Of a stretch of DNA of 64,000 bases, positions 1-8,499 are shown piece after piece. How positions within the stretch are numbered: position 1 is the stretch's first letter; the number at the start of each line of letters is the position of its first letter. Both the position numbers and the translations under genes were made by a program. The stretch is taken from NCBI RefSeq assembly GCF_000192435.1, contig NZ_AEUD01000001.1, forward strand, positions 62,001 to 126,000, given 5' to 3'. A model generated the notes under the pieces. It ran no database searches and was not told where the DNA came from. It saw only the letters and a program-made list of their open reading frames with translations. The DNA comes from Gordonia neofelifaecis NRRL B-59395 (GTDB lineage: Bacteria > Actinomycetota > Actinomycetes > Mycobacteriales > Mycobacteriaceae).

Positions 1-202
1 TCTCAGCCGGGCCTTCGTCGCGCTGGGTGAGGAGGTGGCGCTTCCGGTGCTTCATTCGGCGCAGACCGCCCCGGATCCGGTCACCCGGGGACACGCAACC
101 GCCACCGAGGCGCTCGTGCACGATCCCGATGCGGGGTTCGCGTTCGACGTCGAGGAGGCTCGCCGAATCTCGGCCCTCGGGGAGGCTGCGCTGGGACAGT
201 GA
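1..202 (+). CDS. C-terminal end of an unrecognised protein (partial)
   Basis: The frame is open from the left edge and ends at TGA 200-202, giving about 66 residues that finish in ISALGEAALGQ. The fragment has no start in the window. It is Ala/Glu-rich, has no cysteine and shows no motif I can place. It ends 26 bases before the MerR gene on the same strand, so the two may be co-transcribed. The codon pattern (G/C third positions) supports real coding. Function not assigned. Confidence 0.5.
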   Translation, partial: LSRAFVALGEEVALPVLHSAQTAPDPVTRGHATATEALVHDPDAGFAFDVEEARRISALGEAALGQ

Positions 203-228
203 GTCGATGACGAGGAACGGAGCCGCCG

Positions 229-1221
229 ATGCGGATCGGTGAAGTCGCGAGACGGTCGGGGGTCAGTGCCCGGATGCTGCGTCACTACGACGCGCTGGGC
301 CTCGTGACGCCGAGCGGTCGGACATCGACGGGCTACCGGGACTACACGGCAACCGACGTCGCACGCATCTTTCACGTCGAGAGTCTCCGATCTCTCGGAT
401 TGTCGTTGCGCGAAGTCGGCCAGGCACTCGACGACCCGGAGTTCGCCCCGGCCGAGTTGATCGCCGAGTTGAAGGAGCGCAGCGAGGTCCGGATCGAGCG
501 CGAGCAGGAGCTGCTCGCGCGTCTCGAGCACATCGAGGATGCGGGTTCGGAGGATTGGGACCAGGTTCTCGGAGCCGTGGCGATCCTCGCGGGCCTCGGA
601 TCGGCGAAGTCCGATCGGCGTCAGCGAGCTGCGCTGAACGTCGCGGACGGCACCGCACCGGTCGAGGCCCTGGTGGAGTCACTGCTCGACGAGGCGGACC
701 CGAACGTCGCCGGAGCCCTGCGGTGGGCGATCGTGCGCACGGGCACTGCCGCGGTGGCGTCGCTGGCGGCCGCGGCAGCCGACGACGACGTCGAGCGACG
801 ACGCCGCGCGGTCTTTGCGCTCATCGACCTGCCCGGCCCGGAGTCCGACGCGGCGCTCGCCGGGCTGCTGCGGGACGACGATCTCCAGGTGCGGTCGCGT
901 GCAGCTCTCGAACTGGCCGCCCGCGGCGACCGATCCACCGTCGAGGTACTGATCGGTCTCGTCGTGGCCGGCGAGCGGGATGTGGACGCCGCCGACGCGC
1001 TCGCGCTCCTCGCCGCTGAGACCGGGACGGAGGACGATGTCGCACAGGGGCTTTCGGCGGTCGCGGCGGAGGCCCCGGTGGCGGTTCGGTGCCGCGTCGC
1101 CCAAGCCCTCGGTGAGGTCGGCGGCCGCACCGCTGCGTCAGCCCTCGCCGACCTCGCGGGTGACGACGATGAAATGGTGTCCCGAACAGCCGCCTACCTG
1201 CTGAGTGTTCGGTCTCCGTGA
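229..1221 (+). CDS. MerR-family regulator fused to a HEAT-repeat domain
   Basis: 330 residues. Residues 1-75 are a MerR winged helix: it opens MRIGEVARRSGVSARMLRHYD, followed by the usual wing and a second helix ending in LGLSLREVGQAL. Residues 80-105 form the coiled-coil dimer helix (ELKERSEVRIEREQELLARL). From about residue 125 to the end the protein is a run of roughly 30-residue alpha-helical repeats (for example VEALVESLLDEADPNVAGALRWAIV), as in HEAT/PBS-lyase-type repeats. Classical MerR proteins have a short effector domain of 40-150 residues, so this is an unusual effector or partner-binding module. It probably represses or activates its own or a neighbouring promoter; the effector is unknown. 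The start ATG fits the MerR N-terminus exactly. Confidence 0.85.
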   Translation: MRIGEVARRSGVSARMLRHYDALGLVTPSGRTSTGYRDYTATDVARIFHVESLRSLGLSLREVGQALDDPEFAPAELIAELKERSEVRIEREQELLARLEHIEDAGSEDWDQVLGAVAILAGLGSAKSDRRQRAALNVADGTAPVEALVESLLDEADPNVAGALRWAIVRTGTAAVASLAAAAADDDVERRRRAVFALIDLPGPESDAALAGLLRDDDLQVRSRAALELAARGDRSTVEVLIGLVVAGERDVDAADALALLAAETGTEDDVAQGLSAVAAEAPVAVRCRVAQALGEVGGRTAASALADLAGDDDEMVSRTAAYLLSVRSP

Positions 1222-1260
1222 GGACAACGGAGAACTGCTGCAGAATTTCTTTCGACCGTG

Positions 1261-1287
1261 TGTCGATCCGCGGCGATCTCGTTCGAC
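1261..1287 (+). promoter_or_regulatory. Candidate ECF42-type promoter for the YCII/sigma pair
   Basis: TGTCGA at 1261-1266 is followed after 17 bases by CGAC at 1284-1287. From memory, ECF42 sigma factors use a TGTCGA -35 box and a CGA(T/C)-like -10 box. The site lies 58 bases before the YCII gene, directly in front of the pair that contains the sigma factor, so it would give autoregulation. A strong AGGAGAG ribosome binding site follows just before ATG 1346. Confidence 0.5.
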
Positions 1288-1345
1288 GTATTGGTGAGCG
1301 GCGCCGAACGGTGCCGCCGAATCCGGCTCAACCAAGGAGAGAACC

Positions 1346-1768
1346 ATGAAGTACATGCTGATCATGCGCGTGACCGACGATGCCGCCGTCGCCGACTACG
1401 AGCAGACTCCCTTCGAGGAGATCATCAATAAGATGGGCGCCTACAACGAGGACATGATCAACGCGGGAGTGCTGCTTGCGGGCGAAGGACTCTCGGACGC
1501 GGCCGAGGGCTTCGTCGTCGATTTCGCGTCCGACGATCCGATCGTCACCGACGGTCCGTACGGAGAGATCCACGAGCTCTTCAACGGCTTCTGGATCATC
1601 GAGGTCGCGAGCCGAGACGAGGCCGTGCACTGGGCTCGTCGCTGCCCACTCGGCAAAGGCGCCAAGCTGGAGGTCCGGCGCTTCACCGACGAGAGCGACT
1701 TCGCCGAGTACGCCGACAACGAGTACATCCAGAAGGAGGCCGGATGGCGCGCCGAAGCCGGCCAGTGA
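1346..1768 (+). CDS. YCII/DGPF-domain protein, partner of an ECF42 sigma factor
   Basis: 140 residues with the DGPF (YCII-related) fold. It starts MKYMLIMRVTDD and contains the diagnostic DGPYGEIHELFNGFWIIEV block at about residues 70-90. The family is small, soluble and dimeric with a ferredoxin-like fold; its biochemical role is unknown. Genes of this type are characteristically paired with ECF42 sigma factors, and here the sigma gene follows after only 15 bases. AGGAGAG about 8 bases upstream supports this start. A candidate ECF42 promoter (1261-1287) precedes it. Confidence 0.9.
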   Translation: MKYMLIMRVTDDAAVADYEQTPFEEIINKMGAYNEDMINAGVLLAGEGLSDAAEGFVVDFASDDPIVTDGPYGEIHELFNGFWIIEVASRDEAVHWARRCPLGKGAKLEVRRFTDESDFAEYADNEYIQKEAGWRAEAGQ

Positions 1769-1783
1769 CGGTTTCGACCCGAC

Positions 1784-3064
1784 GTGTCTGACCGTGCTCC
1801 CGCCGATCTGACCGCCACCCTCGACGCGGTGTGGCGGTCGGAGGGCGGCCGCGTGGTCGCCTCGCTCGTCGCGATGACCCGCGACGTCGCGACCGCCGAA
1901 GACCTGGCGCAGGAGGCGATCGCCGCTGCCCTGGTCCAGTGGCCGGCAGAGGGCGTTCCGCGGAATCCCGGGGCGTGGCTGACCGCGGTCGCCAAACGTC
2001 GTGCGATCGACGGATGGCGCCGTGAGGCCAAGCTCGACGACCATCGGCGCAGCCTGATCGCCGAGGCCGATCGGGACGAACCCGTCGCCGACCCGGCAGC
2101 CCTCGTCGTCGATCGGGACCCGATCGACGACGACCTGCTGCGGCTGCTGTTCATCGCGTGTCACCCAGTGCTCGGCCGAGAAGCGCAGATCGCCCTGACC
2201 CTGCGCACCGTCGGCGGTCTGTCGAGTGAGGCGATCGCCAGGATGTTCCTGGTCTCGGTCGCCACCATGCAGGCTCGGATCACCAGGGCCAAGAAGGCGC
2301 TCACCGCCGCGGGCGTCCCATTCGAGACGCCGTCACCCGACCAGTGGGGGCCGCGCCTCGGGGGCGTGTTGCGAGTGATCTACCTGATCTTCACCGAGGG
2401 CTATTCGCCGACCGCCGGTGATGCGGCGATCGCGCCCGCGACAGCCGCGGAAGCGCTGCGCCTCGGCCGCATGCTCGCGGCGCTCGTGCCCGACGAGGCT
2501 GAGGTACAGGCGCTGGTGGCACTGATGGAGTTCCAGGTTTCGCGATTCTCGTCCCGCGTCGCTCCCGACGGCGCGGCGGTGCTCCTCGACGACCAGGATC
2601 GCGCGCGGTGGGACCGGAGCCAGATCACCCGCGGCAGTGAGCGGCTGGCTCGGGCCGACGCGCTCGGCCGTGGGCGCGGGGCCTATGCGCTGCAGGCGGC
2701 GATCGCCCAGCAGCACGCGCTCGCGACGTCGGTCGAAACGACCGACTGGAGGCGGATCGTCGAGCTGTACGACGCTCTCGTCGAACTGACGGGCAGTCCG
2801 GTGGTGGAGCTGAATCGCGCGGTCGCGATGTCCATGACCGGAGACCTACGCGGAGCGCTCGACGCGGTCGACCGAGTCGATCGGTCCGGAAGACTGCGGA
2901 ACTCGCATCTGGTGCCGAGCGTGCGTGGCGAGCTGCTGCAGCGGAGCGGCGACGCGGACGGGGCACGTGTGGCCTTCGAAGAGGCGGCGGCGGTCATGAC
3001 CAATGACCGTCAGCGCGCGGTCCTCCTCGCCAAGGCCGCGGCATTACGATCGAAGAATGACTGA
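1784..3064 (+). CDS. ECF42-type RNA polymerase sigma factor with C-terminal TPR-like domain
   Basis: 426 residues from GTG. The N-terminal half has sigma region 2 (TAEDLAQEAIAAALVQWP, about residues 35-52) and region 4 (LRTVGGLSSEAIARMFLVS with the recognition helix after it, about 140-165). From about residue 185 there is a long helical extension (GPRLGGVLRVIYLIFTEGYSPT...) ending in tandem helical hairpins (VVELNRAVAMSMTGDLRGALDAV). This extended C-terminus, and the upstream DGPF gene, define ECF42; ordinary ECF factors stop near 190 residues. No anti-sigma factor is adjacent, in keeping with the group, where the extension itself is thought to control activity. Its stop overlaps the start of the HAD gene by 8 bases. 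Confidence 0.92.
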   Translation: MSDRAPADLTATLDAVWRSEGGRVVASLVAMTRDVATAEDLAQEAIAAALVQWPAEGVPRNPGAWLTAVAKRRAIDGWRREAKLDDHRRSLIAEADRDEPVADPAALVVDRDPIDDDLLRLLFIACHPVLGREAQIALTLRTVGGLSSEAIARMFLVSVATMQARITRAKKALTAAGVPFETPSPDQWGPRLGGVLRVIYLIFTEGYSPTAGDAAIAPATAAEALRLGRMLAALVPDEAEVQALVALMEFQVSRFSSRVAPDGAAVLLDDQDRARWDRSQITRGSERLARADALGRGRGAYALQAAIAQQHALATSVETTDWRRIVELYDALVELTGSPVVELNRAVAMSMTGDLRGALDAVDRVDRSGRLRNSHLVPSVRGELLQRSGDADGARVAFEEAAAVMTNDRQRAVLLAKAAALRSKND

Positions 3065-3881
3065 GGGGATCGCTGGGGCGGACATCCGGCTGGTCGTCGC
3101 CGACATGGACGGCACACTGCTCGACGGAGAGGGACGCGTCCCCGACGCCTTCTGGCCGGTGCTCGACGAGCTCACGTCGCGCGGGATCGCCTTCGTCCCG
3201 GCCAGCGGCAGGCAGTACTACACCCTCGAGGAGATCTTCTCGAGGCATCCCGGCACCCTCTCATACGTGGCCGAGAACGGCAGCATGGTGGTTCACGAAG
3301 GCCGGCTCCTGACGTCGTCGAACATCGACCCGGCGGTGGTGGAGAAGGTGCTGCACACGGTCCGGACCGCGGACCGCCGCGGGCACGACCTCCGCCTCAT
3401 CGTGCATCGCACGGACGGCGCCTTCATCGAGTCCGACGACGACGAGTTCGTCGGCCATGCGCGTCAGTACTGCGCACGACTCGAGCACGTCGCGGATCAG
3501 TCCGCGGTCCCCGGCGACGTCGTCAAGCTCGCGATCTACGACTTCGGTCATGCGGAGACGAGCGCGGCAGAACTGTTCGAGCCGCTGGTCGGGGATCACC
3601 AGCTCGCCGTCTCGGGTGAGCACTGGGTCGACATCACCGCGCCGGGCACGCACAAGGCGACCGGGGTGCGGGCGCTCCAAGAGCTGCTCGCGGCCGGCCC
3701 CGAACAGACGATGGTCTTCGGCGACTACCTGAACGACCTCGAGATGCTCGACGCGGCGGAGTGGTCGTACGCGATGGACAACGCGCACCCCGAGGTGCTC
3801 GCCCGCGCCCGGTTCCGGGCACCGAGCAACACCGACGCCGGCGTGGTGACCGTGCTGCAGCAGATGCTGGGGCGACCGTGA
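3057..3881 (+). CDS. HAD-superfamily (Cof-type) phosphatase
   Basis: 274 residues. The catalytic DxDGT motif is DMDGTLLDGEG near residue 17. Motif II is PASGRQYY, the conserved Lys is in THKATGVRALQELL (Cof-type C2B cap between), and motif IV is FGDYLNDLEML. These are the hallmarks of Cof/YbiV sugar-phosphate and FMN phosphatases. I chose ATG 3057, which overlaps the sigma-factor stop, over an upstream in-frame start at 3003 inside the sigma gene, because homology starts at ADIRLVVADMDGT. Substrate unknown. It is likely translationally coupled to the sigma gene. Confidence 0.9.
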   Translation: MTEGIAGADIRLVVADMDGTLLDGEGRVPDAFWPVLDELTSRGIAFVPASGRQYYTLEEIFSRHPGTLSYVAENGSMVVHEGRLLTSSNIDPAVVEKVLHTVRTADRRGHDLRLIVHRTDGAFIESDDDEFVGHARQYCARLEHVADQSAVPGDVVKLAIYDFGHAETSAAELFEPLVGDHQLAVSGEHWVDITAPGTHKATGVRALQELLAAGPEQTMVFGDYLNDLEMLDAAEWSYAMDNAHPEVLARARFRAPSNTDAGVVTVLQQMLGRP

Positions 3882-4606
3882 GGTCGGCCCACCGGCGCGA
3901 GGTCGGCCTCGCCGTCGGGTTGTCGTGCATCGCCGGCTATCTCGATGCGGTCGGATTCCTCGAGCTGCGCGGTCGGTTCGTGTCGTTCATGAGCGGTAAC
4001 ACCACCGAACTGGCGACCCAGCTGGGCATGGGACGGTTCAGCGGCGCGGGCACGGTCGCCGCACTTCTCGGGATGTTCGTCGTCGGAGCGGTGATCGGTG
4101 CCGTGGCCGCGCGGATCGGCGACGGCCGGACCACCGTGCTCGCGGTGACCACGGTGCTGTTGGCGATGACGGCGTTCGCGTCCTTGTTCGTCACGCCGAG
4201 CACCGTGATCACGATCGGCCTGCCCGCGGCGATGGGCGCGATGAATTCGACCTTCCTCAGCCGAGGGGAGGTGAGCATCGGTCTGACATACATGACGGGA
4301 ACGCTCGTCAAGGCCGGACAGCAGTTGGTCGAGGCGTTCGCCGGCGGCCCCCGGTTCCTGTGGCTGCGGAATCTGACGCTCTGGCTCGCCCTCGCAGCCG
4401 GCGGTCTGATCGGTGCCCTGAGCCACCGTGCCACCGGTCCGACGACCGCGACCTGGATCGCCGTGGCGGTGATGGTGGTCATCACCGCCACCACCGGGGT
4501 GGTGCGTAGGCGCCGCGGACGTCCCGCGATCGGTCATCCGGGCCCGAGCCTGCGTGAGACCCCGGTGATGATCGGCGGATCGGCGGGACCGGAGCCGGTT
4601 TCGTAG
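3878..4606 (+). CDS. DUF1275 (YoaK-type) membrane protein
   Basis: 242 residues from GTG 3878, whose bases overlap the preceding stop (GTGA). The N-terminal signature GYLDAVGFLELRGRFVSFMSGNTT and the later MGAMNSTFLSRGEVSIGLTYMTGTL block are typical of DUF1275. Five to six hydrophobic helices are visible (for example VAALLGMFVVGAVIGAVAA). The family is an integral membrane protein of unknown function. A longer reading from 3761 would overlap the HAD gene by 120 bases and adds only Arg-rich low-complexity residues, so I rejected it. Confidence 0.88.
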   Translation: MRSAHRREVGLAVGLSCIAGYLDAVGFLELRGRFVSFMSGNTTELATQLGMGRFSGAGTVAALLGMFVVGAVIGAVAARIGDGRTTVLAVTTVLLAMTAFASLFVTPSTVITIGLPAAMGAMNSTFLSRGEVSIGLTYMTGTLVKAGQQLVEAFAGGPRFLWLRNLTLWLALAAGGLIGALSHRATGPTTATWIAVAVMVVITATTGVVRRRRGRPAIGHPGPSLRETPVMIGGSAGPEPVS

Positions 4607-4615
4607 CATGGTGCC

Positions 4616-5551
4616 ATGCCATCGGACGCCGCAGACCTCGCCGCGCGACTGCTCGACGCCCACGTCGACTACGAACGTCGTCGACTGACCGATCCGGCGG
4701 CGTTCGCCGCGCTCGTTCAGGAGGAGATCACCGCGTTCCTGGACGTCGCGGATCAGCTGCCGTTGGAGGAGGCCGTCTCCCGGGACCTGGTCAAGGCCGT
4801 CGCGCGCAAGTATGCGATCGCCTTCCCCGTCGACGGGGCGATTCCGGAGCTCGTCGGCACCGTCGCCGCGCGGCTGTACGAGTACTCCATCGCGGACGAC
4901 ACTCGGCTCGGCGACGTTCTCGACCGCCGCAGGTTCGAGGAGCTCGCCTCCGGGGTCGCCGAGCTGGGACTCTCGCGCCGGGTGGTGCAGCGCGTGCTCG
5001 ACAGCCCCGCCACCGAGGACGCGTGCGTCGAGGCGGTTCAGCGGGCCGTCGACACGACTCGGCTCCCGGAACGCATCGCCCCGGCGGTCGATTCGCTGAT
5101 CGAGCGCATCGCGCGACGCGGAGCCCGGACGGTGCTGGCCGCCAACAGCGCCGAGGCGGACCATCTGGTGCTGGATGCGGCTCGAGAGGTGTGGCTGGCC
5201 GGAGCCGACCAGAGCGTCCGCGACGTGCGCGACGTGATGAGCAGTTCAGACGTCGAAGACGCGGTGGTGCTGGTGTTCGAGTTCTGGCGGACCTTCCGCG
5301 AGACCCCGTATTTCGAGTCGCTTCTCGCCGAAGGCGTCGACGAGGTCTTCGACACCTACGGCGGCACCGCGCTCGCCGAACTGCTCGACGAGCTGGGCAT
5401 CGGCCGGGACGACCTGGTCGAGGAGGCGATGCGCTTCGGCCCGCCCGTCATCGCAAGGGTCGACGCCGACGGCTTCGTCGAAGCCGCGCTGCGCCGTCGC
5501 CTCGGACCGTTCTACGCCTCGGCCGAGTTCGCCTCGGTCGTCGACGGTTAG
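4616..5551 (+). CDS. Conserved hypothetical alpha-helical protein
   Basis: 311 residues, leaderless: TAGCAT (4604-4609) sits 6 bases before ATG 4616. The protein is soluble, acidic and helix-rich with no cysteine cluster, signal peptide or membrane segment. Stretches such as AARLYEYSIADDTRLGDVLDRR and the repeated helix pairs suggest an all-helical fold, but I see no catalytic motif. Third-position G/C bias supports it as coding. It follows the DUF1275 gene by 9 bases but appears to have its own promoter. Function not assigned. Confidence 0.75.
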   Translation: MPSDAADLAARLLDAHVDYERRRLTDPAAFAALVQEEITAFLDVADQLPLEEAVSRDLVKAVARKYAIAFPVDGAIPELVGTVAARLYEYSIADDTRLGDVLDRRRFEELASGVAELGLSRRVVQRVLDSPATEDACVEAVQRAVDTTRLPERIAPAVDSLIERIARRGARTVLAANSAEADHLVLDAAREVWLAGADQSVRDVRDVMSSSDVEDAVVLVFEFWRTFRETPYFESLLAEGVDEVFDTYGGTALAELLDELGIGRDDLVEEAMRFGPPVIARVDADGFVEAALRRRLGPFYASAEFASVVDG

Positions 5552-5597
5552 GCGGTAGCACGGCCGCGTCTGCAAGGATCGTCATCTATTTCCCCTT

Positions 5598-5759
5598 GTC
5601 ACGCCCCTAGGTTTGTCGAGTAGTGAGGAACGTGGTGACGAGAGCCTCTGGTCACGCTCTTAGGGTTGTCGAGTAGCGAGGAACGCAGTGACGAGAGTAT
5701 CGAGACAGCGTGCGGGGTCTCGATAACGCCGCGGCGCTAGCGCGCCGTGGCTACTCGAC
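5598..5759. repeat. REP-like palindromic repeat element
   Basis: Two 47-base direct copies (5598-5644 and 5651-5697; 41 of 47 identical) share the core TTGTCGAGTAG. The second copy extends into a nested inverted repeat: GTCGAGTAGC at 5668-5677 pairs with 5750-5759, and TATCGAGAC at 5698-5706 pairs with 5717-5725. Elements with this GTCGAGTAGCGAG...TATCGAGAC signature are dispersed in Gordonia-like genomes (from memory). The 274-base gap 5552-5825 holds only this element; no gene is seen in it. It separates convergent genes and may also end transcription. Confidence 0.8.
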
Positions 5760-5825
5760 CAGCCTTGTGGGCGAGGCCGGGATGGACCTTCGCATCATCG
5801 CGTCAGGCGCGACCCTGAATCTCGG

Positions 5826-6593
5826 TCAGAGGACCTGCGACAGGAAGGTCTTCAGCCGATCGCTCTGCGCGTCGGTGAAGATCTGTTCCGGTTCGCCGGT
5901 CTCGACGACGGAGCCCTCGTCCATGAACACGACGTTGTCGGACACGTCTCGGGCGTACCCCATCTCGTGGGTCACCACGATCATCGTCATGCCCTGCTGT
6001 GACAGATCGGTCATCAGGGCGAGTACGCCCTTGACCAGTTCCGGATCGAGCGCGCTGGTGGCCTCGTCGAAGAACATGATCTGCGGATGCATCGCGAGTG
6101 CCCGCGCGATCGCCACGCGTTGCTGCTGACCGCCCGAGAGAGTGGACGGCCGGGCGTCTGCCTTGTGGGCGAGGCCGACGGATTCGAGCTGGGCGATCGC
6201 CAACGCGTGCGCTTCGTCCTTGCCGAGGCCGAGCAGTTTGCGCGGGCCGAGGGCGACGTTCTGGACGACCGTGCGGTGCGGGAACAGATTGAACTGCTGG
6301 AAGACCATGCCGATCCGGCGCCGCAGTTCATCGGGATTGTCCTTGAGGACGCTGCGCCCGTCGATCAGGATGTCGCCCTGCTGCGGTTCGTGGAGGCGGT
6401 TGAGCACCCGCAGCAGCGTCGACTTTCCGGATCCGGAAGGGCCGATCACCGTGGTCGTGGTGCCGGCCTCCACATGGATGTCGATACCGCGGAGCACGTG
6501 ATTGTCGCCGAACGAGAGGTGCAGGTTCTCGCCGGTCAGGGAGACCGCGTCGCCGCGGTCGATGACAGGATGCGAGTTCGTCACGGAGCTCAC
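5826..6593 (-). CDS. glnQ: Polar amino-acid (glutamine-type) ABC transporter ATPase
   Basis: 255 residues. Walker A is GPSGSGKST (about residue 50), the Q-loop lies in GMVFQQFNLFPHRTV, the signature is LSGGQQQRVAIARAL, and Walker B is IMFFDEATSALDPEL. The switch His is in VVTHEMGYA. The Q-loop and signature are those of the GlnQ/HisP polar amino-acid class. Start GTG 6593 overlaps the stop of the upstream permease gene (GTGA), so the two are translationally coupled. A longer frame up to 7532 exists but lies inside the permease gene. It energises import with the fused binding protein-permease. Confidence 0.93.
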   Translation of the reverse strand: MSSVTNSHPVIDRGDAVSLTGENLHLSFGDNHVLRGIDIHVEAGTTTTVIGPSGSGKSTLLRVLNRLHEPQQGDILIDGRSVLKDNPDELRRRIGMVFQQFNLFPHRTVVQNVALGPRKLLGLGKDEAHALAIAQLESVGLAHKADARPSTLSGGQQQRVAIARALAMHPQIMFFDEATSALDPELVKGVLALMTDLSQQGMTMIVVTHEMGYARDVSDNVVFMDEGSVVETGEPEQIFTDAQSDRLKTFLSQVL

Positions 6594-8368
6594 GCCTTTC
6601 CGGTGCGCAGACGATTGTCGATGTAGTTGACCAGATGTGTCAGCGGCACGGTCATCACCAGATAGAGCAGGCCGGCGGCGACGAGCGGCGTGAGGTTGCC
6701 GCTGTTGGCGTTGAAGTCCTTGCCGACGGCGAACAGGTCCCGCTGGAGGAGCGTGAGGCCCAGGAAGTAGATCAGCGACGAATCCTTGATGAGCACGATG
6801 AATTGATTCACCAGCGCCGGGAGGACGCGTCGGACGCCCTGCGGGATCACGACCAGCCGCATCGAACTGTGGTGCGAGAAGCCCAGCGCACGTGCAGCCT
6901 CCATCTGTCCCGACTCGACGCTCTGGATGCCGAATCGGAAGATCTCGCCGATGTACGCGGCGGCCAGCAAGGCCAGCGCCACCGAACCGAGCCAGAACGG
7001 ATTGCCGCCGGTGAGGTTCTTGACGATCGGCCCGAAGCCCAGTCCGACCATCAGGATCACGACGACGGCGGGCAGGCCGCGGAAGACGTCGGTGTAGACC
7101 CGCGCGGGCCAGCGCAACCACCTGGTGCGGGACATTCCCGCCATCGCCAGCAGCATGCCGCCGATGGTTCCGAGGATGCCCGAGGTGAGAGCGATCTTCA
7201 GGGTGTTGGGCAGGCCGGTCTTGAACAGCTCGGGCAGCGCCTTGCGGAACTGTTCGCCGTTGAAGAACGTCTCCTGCAGCTGCGCCCACGTGCTCTTCGG
7301 GACCGCCGCGGAAGCGTCCTCCTTCGGCTTGTCGGCATTCGCCTTCGCGATCGCCTCGAAGTCGGGGAGCACCGGTTCCGGCGCTGCCTTGGAGCCCGGC
7401 TTCCATCCCGCGGGCAGCGGGCGGGGTGCCCACTCGCTGTAAAGCCGCGCCCACGTCCCGTCGGCGATGATCGCGTCGAGTCCGCTGTTCAGCGCGTCGA
7501 CGAGGGGCTGATTCCCCTTGGCGACGGCCCACGCGGTGAAGTTGTTGATGCTGAAGGTGTTCTCCAGGATCTTGATGCCGTCGGAGGGCTGGACGGTGCC
7601 CTCGGCCTGCTGGCTGGGCGCGACCCAGACGTCGATCTGTCCGGACTTCAAGTTCGCGTACGCCGTGGCGTAGTCGGGGAACTTGACGGCGTTGAGCTTC
7701 AGGATGTTGGTGACGTAGTCGTCTTGAACCGTGCCCTGGACGACGCCGATGCGGGTCCCGGCGTTGAGGTCGTTGAAGCTCTGGACCTTGCCGTTCGCCG
7801 GTCCGACGAGAGCGAAGTACCCGAAGTCGTAGCCGTTGGTGAAGTCGACGGTCTGGCGCCGCTCGTCGGTGGTGGTGATCGACGACGAGCCGACGTCGTA
7901 ACGGTGCCCGGCGACCTGGGCGAGCAGACCGGAGAACTCGGTGCCGACGAACTCCACCTTCAGGCCGATCTTGGCGGCGATGGCCTTGAGCATCTCGTTG
8001 TCCATGCCCGTGTACTGCTGCTGCGAGTTCACGCAGATACTGGGCGGGGCGTCGGAGAGGGTGCCGACGACGATCGTTCCCGGCTTGATCAGGTTCAGCT
8101 TCGACGCGTCGATCTGATCGAGCGGGCGCGTGGTCTCGGTCGTGAACCGATCAGGCGCCTGCGCGGCGCTGGCCAGATTGGTCGGCGCCGCCGAGGCGCT
8201 GTCGACACCCGGCGGGGAGCAGAGTCCGGAGTCGTCGTCGGTCGACGAACTGGAGCACGCCGCCAGTAGTGCGACCAAGACCGCGACGACCAGCAGCGGG
8301 AGCCAGCGACGGCGTGCTGCGGAAAGCAGAGTCATGATTGAAGAGAGTAAACGGCGCGGCGCGTTCAT
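6590..8368 (-). CDS. Fused solute-binding lipoprotein and permease of a glutamine-type ABC transporter
   Basis: About 592 residues. An N-terminal lipoprotein signal (LLVVAVLVALLAAC lipobox) is followed by a type-3 periplasmic binding domain: GTLSDAPPSICVN...YTGMDNEMLKAIAAKIG, then GTRIGVVQGTVQ and WVAPSQQAEG, to about residue 300. The C-terminal half is a HisM/GlnP permease with several TM helices and the EAA loop ESGQMEAARALGFSHHSSMRLVVIPQGV. SBP-permease fusions of this kind (GlnPH) tether the receptor to the channel. The start is uncertain: ATG 8368 (used), ATG 8335 or TTG 8374 are all in frame and none has a clear ribosome site. Followed by the ATPase gene with a 4-base overlap. Confidence 0.9.
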   Translation of the reverse strand: MNAPRRLLSSIMTLLSAARRRWLPLLVVAVLVALLAACSSSSTDDDSGLCSPPGVDSASAAPTNLASAAQAPDRFTTETTRPLDQIDASKLNLIKPGTIVVGTLSDAPPSICVNSQQQYTGMDNEMLKAIAAKIGLKVEFVGTEFSGLLAQVAGHRYDVGSSSITTTDERRQTVDFTNGYDFGYFALVGPANGKVQSFNDLNAGTRIGVVQGTVQDDYVTNILKLNAVKFPDYATAYANLKSGQIDVWVAPSQQAEGTVQPSDGIKILENTFSINNFTAWAVAKGNQPLVDALNSGLDAIIADGTWARLYSEWAPRPLPAGWKPGSKAAPEPVLPDFEAIAKANADKPKEDASAAVPKSTWAQLQETFFNGEQFRKALPELFKTGLPNTLKIALTSGILGTIGGMLLAMAGMSRTRWLRWPARVYTDVFRGLPAVVVILMVGLGFGPIVKNLTGGNPFWLGSVALALLAAAYIGEIFRFGIQSVESGQMEAARALGFSHHSSMRLVVIPQGVRRVLPALVNQFIVLIKDSSLIYFLGLTLLQRDLFAVGKDFNANSGNLTPLVAAGLLYLVMTVPLTHLVNYIDNRLRTGKA

Positions 8369-8443
8369 CGGCAATTAAAATCACTTTGCGAGTGTTATCC
8401 GCGTCCGCGTACACCCGAGCCGAGGACGGGCGTCACATGAACA

Positions 8444-8482
8444 GCGCCCCGGGCTGAGTTCGAGGAACTCGGCCCGGGGCGC
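8444..8482 (-). terminator. Hairpin terminator downstream of lsr2
   Basis: An 18-base arm at 8444-8461 (GCGCCCCGGGCTGAGTTC) pairs with 8465-8482, with one G-T pair and a 3-base loop. It lies 17 bases after the lsr2 stop on the minus strand. There is no T-run, as is common in actinobacteria. Confidence 0.85.
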
Positions 8483-8499
8483 CGTCTGAGTCGGAGGTG

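Noticed and set aside
5826-7532. 568-residue frame as one ABC protein
   Set aside because: Its first 300 residues overlap the permease gene in another frame; the ATPase starts at GTG 6593.
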